64,000 nucleotides of DNA, from positions 248,001 through 312,000 of the forward strand of contig NZ_FOVD01000006.1 of the NCBI RefSeq assembly GCF_900115055.1, given 5' to 3'. Source of the DNA: Chryseobacterium oleae. GTDB taxonomy: Bacteria > Bacteroidota > Bacteroidia > Flavobacteriales > Weeksellaceae. Under the pieces are notes generated by a model. The model was not told the origin of the DNA. It saw only the letters and a program-made list of their open reading frames with translations, and made no database searches. Position 1 is the first letter of the stretch; each line of letters opens with the position of its first letter. Positions 17,666-25,561 of the stretch are shown here, piece by piece. A program made the position numbers and the translations under genes.

Positions 17666-17821
17666 TTAGACCTTAGTCATCATTCCGCACATCATACCAT
17701 CAAAGCACATAGCGTGAATGATAAAATGATGCTGTGAAAGGCATACACTTCCACAACAATTCTGAGTGAATACCCCAGCTTTATTGATGTATAAGTAAGA
17801 ATTAACTGAATTTTTATTCAT
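17666..17821 (-). CDS. 51-residue Cys/Met/His-rich leader ORF upstream of susCD
   Basis: ATG at 17821, TAA at 17666-17668. The first ~20 residues are ordinary; then come a CC pair, and the C-terminus reads 'HHFIIHAMCFDGMMCGMM' followed by TKV. Five Met and two Cys codons lie within the last 14 residues. The start is about 25 nt downstream of the predicted transcription start of the TTG-N18-TACTTTTG promoter, so it would be the first ORF on the susCD mRNA. The motif HH-x4-[AR]MC is shared with the small ORF at 35800-35901 in front of the cys-cluster TonB receptor. A ribosome translating this ORF would stall when Cys/Met (or their charged tRNAs) are scarce, which suggests an attenuation-type leader peptide. 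It is not a recognised family to me. Confidence 0.6.
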   Translation of the reverse strand: MNKNSVNSYLYINKAGVFTQNCCGSVCLSQHHFIIHAMCFDGMMCGMMTKV

Positions 17822-17852
17822 GAGAATAAATTTTAACTTTTTTTAACTGTGT

Positions 17853-17881
17853 CAAAAGTATTTAATTATTCACGAACTCAA
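17853..17881 (-). promoter_or_regulatory. Flavobacterial promoter for leader-susCD (TTG-N18-TACTTTTG)
   Basis: On the minus strand TTG (17881-17879), 18 bp, TACTTTTG (17860-17853): a perfect match to the Bacteroidota sigma-A consensus. The predicted start near 17846 lies 25 nt before the leader ORF. Confidence 0.7.
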
Positions 17882-17886
17882 TCAAG

Positions 17887-17931
17887 CAAACGTATGAGAT
17901 AAATCATATAAGTCCACCAAATTAGTAGACT
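17887..17931 (-). promoter_or_regulatory. Rrf2-type palindrome (AGTCCAC-N7-GTAGACT) with second promoter-like TACGTTTG
   Basis: The 21-bp imperfect palindrome at 17911-17931 keeps the central 'ACCAAATTAGTAG' of the perfect palindrome at the cysH promoter (45109-45129). As there, a TAnnTTTG element follows on the minus strand (TACGTTTG, 17894-17887), 23 bp beyond the TTG inside the palindrome; at cysH the gap is 21 bp. This is probably the operator of the Rrf2 regulator encoded at 45149-45565. The palindrome and its similarity are observed; the regulator assignment is inferred. Confidence 0.6.
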
Positions 17932-18149
17932 ATTAAAAATACGTAAATGATTTGTGAATTAATTGTATATCATTTCATGTAAATTTTGCTCTATTTCTAT
18001 TCCATGAACATCATGACCTCACATTAGTTTCAGACTTAATCTTCTGAAAACCGCACTGGGTAAGCATTGTTCCAAAATGATTTATCTTACTGAAAGTCAA
18101 AACAAAATGTTGTAAATTTATTAAGCGTAAAAACAGTGTTTTCCCCCTT

Positions 18150-18178
18150 TTGTAGAGTTAAGCAGTTCCCTAATTTTG
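18150..18178 (+). promoter_or_regulatory. Promoter of the lipoprotein/two-component operon (TTG-N18-TAATTTTG)
   Basis: TTG at 18150-18152, an 18-bp spacer and TAATTTTG at 18171-18178, exactly the flavobacterial consensus. The predicted start is about 20 nt before the ATG at 18205. Confidence 0.75.
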
Positions 18179-18204
18179 CTTTATAAAATTAAAAACCATA
18201 AAAA

Positions 18205-18768
18205 ATGAAAACTCCTTTTCTATTCAAAAATCTAAGACCGCTTCTGGCCGTTCTTATTTTAAGTTTTTGCACGTTAAGCTGCACCCGCTGCTCCAATCCG
18301 CCTACGGAGCCTGTAAGTGACAGCTATAAAAAGAAGCTGATCAGCTACAAGGAAGGCCGTATACTTTATGATGAATATACCGTAACCAACAATGCCGTTC
18401 TTACCAAATACCGAAACGGAGATCCCGATTCCCGCTGGTATTGGTTTTCTGTAGAAGACCTGGAAGGCTACCTTAAATATGTAAAGGAAACCGCCAAAAA
18501 ACAGAACCTGAAAAACCCTGGAATTCGAATTTATATGGGAAAATATCCTATTAATCATCCTAAAAACAAAATGGCCAAGCCAGAATATGCCGGCTATCAA
18601 ACCATCTTTTTAGTTCCTACTGCGAAGAATCTGAAAAGAGACACTTCAGGAACCATGTCCAGAACGATGAGGACCACAGAGGAAAATACAAACGTACAAG
18701 AGATGGAAGTTCTGAATATGACCAATCTTGCTCCTCCACCTAAAGTATCCACAGCCGATATGCCATAA
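18205..18768 (+). CDS. Hypothetical lipoprotein linked to a two-component system
   Basis: A 187-residue protein with a lipoprotein signal ('LILSFCTLSC') and a second nearby Cys pair (TRCS). No known domain was recognised. The central part (residues 40-130) contains 'WYWFSVEDLEGYLKYVKETA' and 'IRIYMGKYP', and the C-terminal 50 residues are low in order and Met/Thr/Pro-rich. It is the first of four same-strand genes (gaps 11, 14, -4 bp) ending in a sensor kinase and NarL-type regulator. It could be a target or accessory of that system. Confidence 0.8.
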   Translation: MKTPFLFKNLRPLLAVLILSFCTLSCTRCSNPPTEPVSDSYKKKLISYKEGRILYDEYTVTNNAVLTKYRNGDPDSRWYWFSVEDLEGYLKYVKETAKKQNLKNPGIRIYMGKYPINHPKNKMAKPEYAGYQTIFLVPTAKNLKRDTSGTMSRTMRTTEENTNVQEMEVLNMTNLAPPPKVSTADMP

Positions 18769-18779
18769 AAAATAAAGCC

Positions 18780-19424
18780 ATGAACTGGAATATAGAAATC
18801 GGGAAACAAATCACTATGATCCTATCCATCTTCGTGATGGTTTTAATGGTCTTCAAATACAGAAAAATAGGGAAAGAGAATTTATTTTTTATCATAGGAT
18901 ATATATTATTTTCCCTTATCGATATTTTTTGCTACTTCTACTTTAAAGCTACAAACCTGTCTACCGAAATATTTTTTGTAATTGGCTTTTTAATGATCGT
19001 GTTTTTCCTGTATCTGCTGTATTATTTTCAACTGCTCTATTGGCCGGTTCTGAAAAAAATTCAGTTGATCCTGTTGATTCTTTTTGTAGTCAATGTTGTT
19101 GTTATGTTTTATATAGAGGATGATCTTTTGCATCATTTTTCATTTAATATGCTGTATACGGATATCCTTTTGCTGATGTTTTCTATTATTTTATTTTTGT
19201 ATCAGACCTTTAATTCAGATAAAATACTGGACCTTAATAATTACCTCCCGTTTTGGATTTCGGTTTCTCTACTGATTTTATTTATTGGAAGTATCCCGAT
19301 TTTATATTTCAGAACCACCGTCTCCCAGCATATTTATTTCTTTATTTTATTTATGCTGAATCTGATCAGTAACGGAATACTTGTGCTGGGATTAATTTGG
19401 AATAAACAAGAGAGACTCGGATAA
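18780..19424 (+). CDS. Hypothetical integral membrane protein (about 7 TM)
   Basis: 214 residues, almost entirely hydrophobic, with about seven predicted TM helices starting at 'QITMILSIFVMVLMVF'. There are no soluble domains or catalytic motifs. The layout resembles 7TM sensor modules, and the gene sits directly before a kinase that has only one TM helix, so it may supply the sensing function in trans (inference). It is 11 bp after the lipoprotein and 14 bp before the kinase. Confidence 0.8.
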   Translation: MNWNIEIGKQITMILSIFVMVLMVFKYRKIGKENLFFIIGYILFSLIDIFCYFYFKATNLSTEIFFVIGFLMIVFFLYLLYYFQLLYWPVLKKIQLILLILFVVNVVVMFYIEDDLLHHFSFNMLYTDILLLMFSIILFLYQTFNSDKILDLNNYLPFWISVSLLILFIGSIPILYFRTTVSQHIYFFILFMLNLISNGILVLGLIWNKQERLG

Positions 19425-19438
19425 ATATCTTTTGAAGT

Positions 19439-20209
19439 ATGGAAGAAAATAATTTGGTGATCACCTTTACCATTACTTTACTGATCGTTGTCTTGACGAT
19501 GATCTTCATCTATGTGGTCTTTATCAAAAAGAAAACAACCCTCCTGCTCGAGCAGAAAGAAAAAGACATGCGGTTTGAAAAAGAACTTGCGACTTCGCAG
19601 GTGGAAATAAAAGAGCAGACGCTCAACTACATCGGACAGGAGCTTCATGATGATGTGGGGCAAAAACTTTCTGTGGTTCGTTTACGGCAAAATCAACTGA
19701 TCTCCAAACTGAAAAATGCTGAAAAAGAAGAGCTGAACGAGTTGAGTGAATTGTTGGGAGAATGCATCCAGGATATAAGAAATTTATCCAAAACACTAAT
19801 TACCGAACAGATTATTCATTTCGGACTGACGGAATCCATTGAAAGAGAAGCCAAAAGAATACAGAAATTAAGATTATTAAAAATAGATTTCATCACACAG
19901 AAACAGGATATTGATATATCACCCAAACATGGGCTGATTCTCTTCCGGATCATTCAGGAAAGCATTAATAATATCTTAAAACATTCCAGAGCAAAAAATG
20001 TGTCCATACAACTGGAAGATGATCATAACTCCTTACGAATCAAGATTTCTGATAACGGAAAAGGATTTAACACCGCCAAAATACAGGACGGTTCGGGACT
20101 GAAAAATATGGAACTGAGAGCGAAACTTATTCACGCCGAATTTTCCATACAGTCGGAGCTTGATAAAGGAACACAGACCTCTATAACCTATTACAAACAC
20201 ATCATATGA
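19439..20209 (+). CDS. NarX/DesK-type sensor histidine kinase (HisKA_3)
   Basis: 256 residues: one N-terminal TM helix (about 8-28), a coiled-coil segment, and the HisKA_3 phospho-acceptor motif 'QELHDDVGQKLSVVRL' (His near 70). An HATPase_c domain carries 'IIQESINNILKHSRA' (N box) and 'ISDNGKGFN' (G box). It lacks any extracytoplasmic sensor domain. It overlaps the response regulator gene by 4 bp. Confidence 0.94.
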   Translation: MEENNLVITFTITLLIVVLTMIFIYVVFIKKKTTLLLEQKEKDMRFEKELATSQVEIKEQTLNYIGQELHDDVGQKLSVVRLRQNQLISKLKNAEKEELNELSELLGECIQDIRNLSKTLITEQIIHFGLTESIEREAKRIQKLRLLKIDFITQKQDIDISPKHGLILFRIIQESINNILKHSRAKNVSIQLEDDHNSLRIKISDNGKGFNTAKIQDGSGLKNMELRAKLIHAEFSIQSELDKGTQTSITYYKHII

Positions 20210-20850
20210 AAACCATTCCCATAGCGATTGTAGATGACCATACTTTAATGTCCAAGGCATTGGAAAATATGATCATGGAAAACCCCCAGTACAGTGTGAT
20301 CATGAATCATCCCAACGGAGAAGATTTTATTGCCGCCATAGAAAAAGCCTCAGAATTACCCGCTGTAGTGCTGATGGACATTAATATGCCCTACAAAAAC
20401 GGCATAGAAACCACAGAGTGGCTAACAGAACATCACCCGAATATCAAAGTGATCGCCCTCACCATGGAAGATGATGAAAAAATACTCATCAAAATGCTGA
20501 AGGCCGGAGCAAAAGGCTACCTGTTGAAAGATATGCAGCCATCAATTTTATTCCAAGCTATAGATACGGTATATGATAAAGGAAGTTTTTATACTGATTT
20601 TATCGCCCAAAAATTATTGAAAGTAAGAACAGAAGACTTCAAAACAGCCTCTCTCCTATCCGAATTAAAAGACCGCGAAAAGGAATTTATCAAATGGGCC
20701 TGCAGCGAGCTTACCTATAAAGAAATAGCGGATAAAATGTTCCTCAGCCCCAAAACCATTGATGGCTACAGAGATTCCGTTTTCACCAAACTGGAAATAA
20801 AAAACAGGGTCGGCCTGGTTCTTTTTGCTTTAAAACATGACTTGTGCTGA
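20206..20850 (+). CDS. NarL/FixJ-type response regulator
   Basis: 214 residues. The receiver domain has the phospho-acceptor Asp in 'VVLMDINMPYKNG' and the 'LLKD' lysine. The C-terminal LuxR-type HTH (about 150-210) contains 'LKDREKEFIKWACSELTYKE' and 'SPKTIDGYRDSVFTKL'. It is translationally coupled to the kinase. No autoregulatory site was identified. A terminator follows at 20910. Confidence 0.95.
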   Translation: MKTIPIAIVDDHTLMSKALENMIMENPQYSVIMNHPNGEDFIAAIEKASELPAVVLMDINMPYKNGIETTEWLTEHHPNIKVIALTMEDDEKILIKMLKAGAKGYLLKDMQPSILFQAIDTVYDKGSFYTDFIAQKLLKVRTEDFKTASLLSELKDREKEFIKWACSELTYKEIADKMFLSPKTIDGYRDSVFTKLEIKNRVGLVLFALKHDLC

Positions 20851-20909
20851 TCTTATTTTTTTCCTTTTAAACTAGTATAGTCCAAAAAACCATTATAACT
20901 CAATCAAGC

Positions 20910-20946
20910 ATCCGGCAGATTTTTACAATTTGCCGGATTTTTTGTT
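20910..20946 (+). terminator. Intrinsic terminator of the lipoprotein/two-component operon
   Basis: ATCCGGCA, 13-nt loop, TGCCGGAT, followed by a T-rich tract. Confidence 0.85.
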
Positions 20947-21016
20947 TTCCATCCATTCGTCTTATTCCTAAAAGAAATTGGCTACAAAGCTGAAGAAAAA
21001 AGCTTACTATTTTCCC

Positions 21017-22436
21017 CTCCAAATACCTGCAATCATCTGTGTAAATCCGTGAAATCTGTGGTTAATTATTAAAATTCAATTATAAAAAAAACGCCTCTTT
21101 TTCTCACGCAAAGTTCGATTATAATGCTGTATAGTATTAGTTGAGCAAAGAAGGAATCAATTTCATTGATTCCACTAAGCGGGCGTTTTATCCACAAGCT
21201 TCATCAACGACGAAGTCGGACTCTTTGCACTACTCTAAACTATGCATTCTCTAAATCAAACTTTGCGTTAAATTGAGTTTTTATCCTCCAAATACCCGCA
21301 CTCATCTGTGTAAATCCGTGCAGTCTGTGGTTAATTTTTAAAACTCAATTATAAAAAAACGCCTCTTTTTCTCACGCAAAGTTCGATTATAATGCTGTAT
21401 AGTATTAGTTGAGCAAAGGAGGAATCAATTTCATTGATTCCACTAAGCGGGCGTTTTATCCACAAGCTTCATCAACGACGAAGTCGGACTCTTTGCACTC
21501 CTCTAAACTCAACGCTTCCTAAGTGAATCTTTGCGTGAAAAAAGAAGCATTTCTATCCACCAAGTACCTGTAATCATCTGTGTAAATCCGTGCAATCTGT
21601 GGTTAATTTTAAAATTCAATTACAAAAAAGACGTGGCTCTCTTTTTCACGCAAAGTTCGATTACAATGCTGTATAGTATTAGTTGAGCAAAGAAGGAATC
21701 AATTTCATTGATTCCACTAAGCGGGCGTTTTATCCACAAGCTTCATCAACGACGAAGTCGGACTCTTTGCACTCCTCTAAACTCAACGCTTCCTAAGTGA
21801 ATCTTTGCGTGAAAAAAGAAGCATTTCTATCCACCAAGTACCTGTAATCATCTGTGTAAATCCGTGCAATCTGTGGTTAATTTTAAAATTCAATTACAAA
21901 AAAGACGTGGCTCTCTTTTTCACGCAAAGTTCGATTACAATGCTGTATAGTATTAGTTGAGCAAAGAAGGAATCAATTTCATTGATTCCACTAAGCGGGC
22001 GTTTTATCCACAAGCTTCATCAACGACGAAGTCGGACTCTTTGCACTCATCTAAACTCAACGCTTCCTAAGTGAATCTTTGCGTGAAAAAAGAAGCATAT
22101 CTATCCACCAAGTACCTGTAATCATCTGTGTAAATCCGTGCAATCTGTGGTTAATTTTAAAATTCAATTACAAAAAAGACGTGGCTCTTTTTTTTTCACG
22201 CAAAGTTCGATTACAATGCTGTATAGTATTAGTTGAGCAAAGAAGGAATCAATTTCATTGATTCGACTAAGCGGGCGTTTTATCCACAAGCTTCATCAGC
22301 GACGAAGTCGGACTCTTTGCACTCCTCTAAACTATGCATTCTCTAAATCAAACTTTGCGTTAAATTGAATTTTTATCCTCCAAATACCAGAATCATCAAC
22401 ACAATCATCTGTGCACATCCGTGAAATCCGTGGTTA
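21017..22436. repeat. Tandem array: five ~270-bp units plus a partial sixth
   Basis: The word GCAAAGTTCGATTA recurs at about 21109, 21377, 21651, 21925 and 22201, giving periods of 268, 274, 274 and 276 bp. Each unit carries 'CATCTGTGTAAATCCGTG', then an inner segment bounded by inverted termini (CACGCAAAG ... CTTTGCGTG in the middle units). Inside this are the hairpin GAATCAA-5 nt-TTGATTC and 'GCGGGCGTTTTATCCACAAG'. The third and fourth units are almost identical, indicating recent duplication. The terminal inverted repeats suggest a MITE-like core that was amplified together with a dispersed flank. No ORF is conserved. The array fills most of the 1.75-kb gap before the metacaspase gene. Confidence 0.9.
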
Positions 22437-22550
22437 AAAAAATCAACACATGAGAAAGGGTGTTTTACCTACCACACAATCAGTCCTTTCCCTCTGTTTT
22501 CGCTCTGTTGAATTATGGAATTTTGTCCTGTAAAACTAATCCATGAAGGC

Positions 22551-22601
22551 CGAACCCGAAAAGCCAAAACAGAGTAGGGAAAATTTTAAAAACTAATCGA
22601 A
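22551..22601 (+). promoter_or_regulatory. First copy of a ~50-bp leader element, before the metacaspase gene
   Basis: It contains CCGAAAAGCCA, AGAGTAGG, an A/T-rich tract and 'aatc' directly before the ATG. The same words in the same order occur just before the trypsin-like gene at 23461-23513. The element probably acts in translation or mRNA processing (inference). Confidence 0.5.
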
Positions 22602-23447
22602 ATGAAAAAAGCACTCATCGTAGGAATCAATGACTATGCACCTATAGGATCAGGAGGACCGGACTTAAACGGTTGTGTAAATGATGCCAGAGATATGGCC
22701 AACACTTTGGTAATCTGTGGATTTGCTCCGGCCAATATTAAAATTCTCACCAATCAGAACGCCAAAAGAGCCAACATACTAAACTACCTTAAAACACTGG
22801 TAAACAGCAGCGTAAAAGGAGATTCTCTGGTCTTCTATTATTCCGGACACGGAACCAGAGTCGCCAATATCGGGGCAGACCTGGAAATAGACGGACTGGA
22901 TGAAGCGATTTGTCCACACGATTATGCAAGCGCAGGAGTCATCCGTGATGATGATTTTAAAGCGGTACTCAGTAAACTGAAAGCAGGTGTGAATCTAGAA
23001 GTTATTTTCGACTGCTGCCATTCAGGAACCGGAACCAGAAAAATGGATCTCGGCCTGGATCTGGAACTCTCTTATGAAACACCACGTTTCATTCCACCTA
23101 TGCTGGAAGATGAATTTTATATGACTTACGCCAGCGAATTGCAATCTTCCAAAGGTTCAAAAAAAGTAACGACCATGACCAAAGCTCTGGTTCCAGTAGC
23201 CGGCCTCAATCATACGTTATGGGCTGCCTGCAAAGACAATCAGGTGTCTATGGAAGGAAATATGAATGGCCAGATAAGAGGCTATTTCACTTATCATTTC
23301 TGTAAAGTACTTCGTGCGACCAACGGTAATATTGTCAGAAAAACACTCGACAAACAGGTTGCGATGGCCTTAGCAGCAATGGGCGCCGCTCAGATCAATC
23401 AGACAGAAAGCATTACCGCAGAATTTTCTCAAAAAATATTCTCATAA
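22602..23447 (+). CDS. Caspase-family (metacaspase-like, C14) cysteine protease
   Basis: A 281-residue cytoplasmic protein without signal peptide. The p20-like domain starts at residue 1 ('KKALIVGINDY'), with catalytic His83 in 'YYSGHGTRV' and catalytic Cys139 in 'IFDCCHSGTG'. A p10-like region follows ('MTYASELQSSK', 'TYHFCKVLRATNG'). There is no extra N- or C-terminal domain, so it is a minimal stand-alone enzyme. Metacaspases usually cleave after Arg/Lys. The gene is followed after 66 bp by a trypsin-like protease with the same leader sequence, so the two are probably expressed and act together, possibly as a protease cascade (inference). Confidence 0.92.
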   Translation: MKKALIVGINDYAPIGSGGPDLNGCVNDARDMANTLVICGFAPANIKILTNQNAKRANILNYLKTLVNSSVKGDSLVFYYSGHGTRVANIGADLEIDGLDEAICPHDYASAGVIRDDDFKAVLSKLKAGVNLEVIFDCCHSGTGTRKMDLGLDLELSYETPRFIPPMLEDEFYMTYASELQSSKGSKKVTTMTKALVPVAGLNHTLWAACKDNQVSMEGNMNGQIRGYFTYHFCKVLRATNGNIVRKTLDKQVAMALAAMGAAQINQTESITAEFSQKIFS

Positions 23448-23460
23448 CAATAACTGGCGG

Positions 23461-23513
23461 AATCCGAAAAGCCATCCAAAGAGTAGGAAAAAAAATATAA
23501 AAACCGAATCATC
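23461..23513 (+). promoter_or_regulatory. Second copy of the ~50-bp leader, before the trypsin-like gene
   Basis: CCGAAAAGCCA, then AGAGTAGG, an A-rich tract and 'aatc' before the ATG at 23514, matching the metacaspase leader at 22551-22601 word for word in order. Confidence 0.5.
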
Positions 23514-24524
23514 ATGTCTAAAACTGAAACGAACAAACCTATGACGGCGGAAGAAGTATCAAGACTTAAAACCGTTAAAGCAAAATCTGCCGAAAAATTG
23601 GCGAATGCCGAAAAACTAAATAACCAGGGACCTGCCATGGAAACTATTGACGGACGGTCTTACCCAAAAGGAATGAAGTCCATCGGAATGCCTGCCAATG
23701 AAAAAGCAGCAGAAGCAAAAGCCCTTGAAACTGATCACTTCTATCCTACCCATTCAGACTTTGAATATCAGCCCAAATTAGAGGCTAAAAAAGACCGCAA
23801 ACCAAAATTCATTGAAAGAGAATCTTTCCTAACCACAGAGGGGGTAAAAACTATATTCGGTCCCGATCAGAGAAAAGTATATAATTCTACAGCCTACCCG
23901 TGGCGATGCGTAGGAAAAGTAGAAAGCGCATTAGGCTCAGGAAGTGGAGTAATGATCGGTCCGAGACATCTCCTTACCTGCGCCCATATCGTAGACTGGA
24001 AGGCTAACAACAGCACTGGCTGGTTAAAATTCACCCCGATGTATTACAACGGAAGTGCTCCATACGGAAGCGCGTGGGGAACATTGACTTATTACAAATA
24101 CAAAGTAGCCGGACCTACCATCGATTCTACAGAAATTCAATATGATTATGTAGTGATTGTCCTGGACCGACGTATTGGAGACAACATAGGCTGGATGGGC
24201 GCAAAATCCTATACCGATGCATGGGACGGGAAACCTTATTGGACTCATGCAGGTTATCCTGGAGATTTAACGGGGGGACAAAGACCTACTTACCAAACAG
24301 ACATTGCTTTAGATGGTGATTTCTGGAGTGCCGATGACAATGAAAGCATGAGCCACAAAGCGGATATCTGGCCAGGACAAAGCGGCGGCCCGTTCTGGGG
24401 ATACTGGGATGGTGTTCCTTACGCTGTAGCTACCCAAAGCGCCCACAACCCTAGTGAAAACTTTGCGAGCGGCGGTTCAGATCTCGTGAATCTCGTGATC
24501 AAAGCCCGAAACGAACATCCTTAA
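23514..24524 (+). CDS. Cytoplasmic trypsin-like (S1/V8-type) serine protease with long N-terminal pro-region
   Basis: 336 residues. The chymotrypsin-fold catalytic triad is His158 ('LTCAHIVDW'), Asp211 ('YDYVVIVLD') and Ser290 ('GQSGGPFWG'). No signal peptide is present. Instead a ~125-residue, charged N-terminal region rich in Lys/Glu precedes the protease domain, including a basic patch 'AKKDRKPKFIER' (91-102). Such a region could be a propeptide, and basic residues are preferred metacaspase cleavage sites, so the upstream caspase could activate this enzyme. The triad is seen; zymogen activation is inference. The closest known type is the glutamyl-endopeptidase/V8-like group. A terminator follows. 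Confidence 0.88.
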   Translation: MSKTETNKPMTAEEVSRLKTVKAKSAEKLANAEKLNNQGPAMETIDGRSYPKGMKSIGMPANEKAAEAKALETDHFYPTHSDFEYQPKLEAKKDRKPKFIERESFLTTEGVKTIFGPDQRKVYNSTAYPWRCVGKVESALGSGSGVMIGPRHLLTCAHIVDWKANNSTGWLKFTPMYYNGSAPYGSAWGTLTYYKYKVAGPTIDSTEIQYDYVVIVLDRRIGDNIGWMGAKSYTDAWDGKPYWTHAGYPGDLTGGQRPTYQTDIALDGDFWSADDNESMSHKADIWPGQSGGPFWGYWDGVPYAVATQSAHNPSENFASGGSDLVNLVIKARNEHP

Positions 24525-24546
24525 CCAATTTTTTTTCCTTTATCTG

Positions 24547-24577
24547 AAGAGCCTGATCCCAAGTCCAGGCTCTTTTT
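24547..24577 (+). terminator. Intrinsic terminator of the caspase-trypsin unit
   Basis: AAGAGCCTG, 10-nt loop, CAGGCTCTT followed by TTT, 23 bp after the stop. Confidence 0.85.
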
Positions 24578-24718
24578 ATACTTATCATCTTTGATTTTTT
24601 AGATAAAAGTAACAAATACCACCCGTTTTGAAAAATGGGCAGTCTGAGGTTGTTCATTTGGACTAATCTACAACCTTTTCAAATATCAGATTTAACTATT
24701 CTGTTTCGAAGTACTACT

Positions 24719-25561
24719 TTAAAATGTTATAATGGGAATATCTTTATCTGGGTAGTTATTAAACTGATTAAATATTTTTTTTAAATATTCATTTGTTGCA
24801 GTATAGCTTTTGTCTTTAGTTCCGCTAAATTCATAACTGAAACCATCTCCTAAATCATTTTTGAAGTTAATATTATGAGCAGCAGGATCTTTTATAAAAT
24901 CATTAATATTCTTGATTAGTTTTTCTTTTCTTATATTTTCTTTATAGTCTTTCATTTCAGGCTGTTCAATTAATTTTTTAATTTCAATTAATTCAATGCT
25001 ATAATCACCATCTAAAGACTCAGCTTTAATTACTAAACCTGGTAATCCTGAAAAAACGTAAGGCCCATCGTTGATTGGAATATCATTGGTATATAAAAGA
25101 TGCCATTCTCTTTTTCCATAATCTGCGAAAGCTTCACTGGTCATATAATTCTTATATTTTCCATGCTTCTTTAAATTGTAAAAATTAATTTTCTTTTCTT
25201 TATACCAATAATTAAATTGGTTAAAATTACCTCCTATAGTACAGTAATCTTTTGAAAAATCTTTGAAAACTTTTATTCTTAAAAAAGAGTTTTTAATCAA
25301 AGAAACTCCCTTATAATCAAGTTTACTTACTAAAGAATCAATTTTTTCCTTGTTCAGATTATAAAAAATGCTTTGATTATTAATTATTTTTAAAGCCATA
25401 TATTCTTTTACTAATGAATCCTTCTCTTTTTCGGGTTTAAACTGTACTTCATATGTAATCTGATAATTTTGAGCACTTAAGTAAGTACATGATGGTAAAA
25501 AAAGAAATAAGAAAAATATAAACTTTTGTATTATATATTTATTGATCATTGAATTTTTCAT
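24719..25561 (-). CDS. GLPGLI-family secreted protein
   Basis: A 280-residue exported protein (hydrophobic N-terminus with a possible lipobox 'LFLPSC' and later 'LSAQ'). The family-defining 'SGLPGLV' lies near residue 175, inside 'GPYVFSGLPGLVIKAES'. GLPGLI proteins are common in Bacteroidota and have no established function. The coding region is unusually AT-rich (many Asn/Lys/Ile codons) compared with the flanking genes. It overlaps the upstream gene by 23 bp and is the last gene of a three-gene unit headed by a GG-leader peptide. This link is seen elsewhere in flavobacteria, but I cannot check how often. Confidence 0.88.
   Translation of the reverse strand: MKNSMINKYIIQKFIFFLFLFLPSCTYLSAQNYQITYEVQFKPEKEKDSLVKEYMALKIINNQSIFYNLNKEKIDSLVSKLDYKGVSLIKNSFLRIKVFKDFSKDYCTIGGNFNQFNYWYKEKKINFYNLKKHGKYKNYMTSEAFADYGKREWHLLYTNDIPINDGPYVFSGLPGLVIKAESLDGDYSIELIEIKKLIEQPEMKDYKENIRKEKLIKNINDFIKDPAAHNINFKNDLGDGFSYEFSGTKDKSYTATNEYLKKIFNQFNNYPDKDIPIITF

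Noticed and set aside
17544..17821. A known riboswitch (SAM, TPP or cobalamin type) in the susC leader
   Set aside because: I could not match the conserved core words of these classes; the Cys/Met-rich ORF explains the region better.
21017..22436. Tandem units considered as a CRISPR array
   Set aside because: The repeats are about 270 bp with no short repeat/spacer alternation, and no cas genes are nearby.
22602..24524. A complete named anti-phage system
   Set aside because: Only two proteases are present, with no recognisable sensor, NTPase or effector-associated domain, so only a hypothesis is justified.
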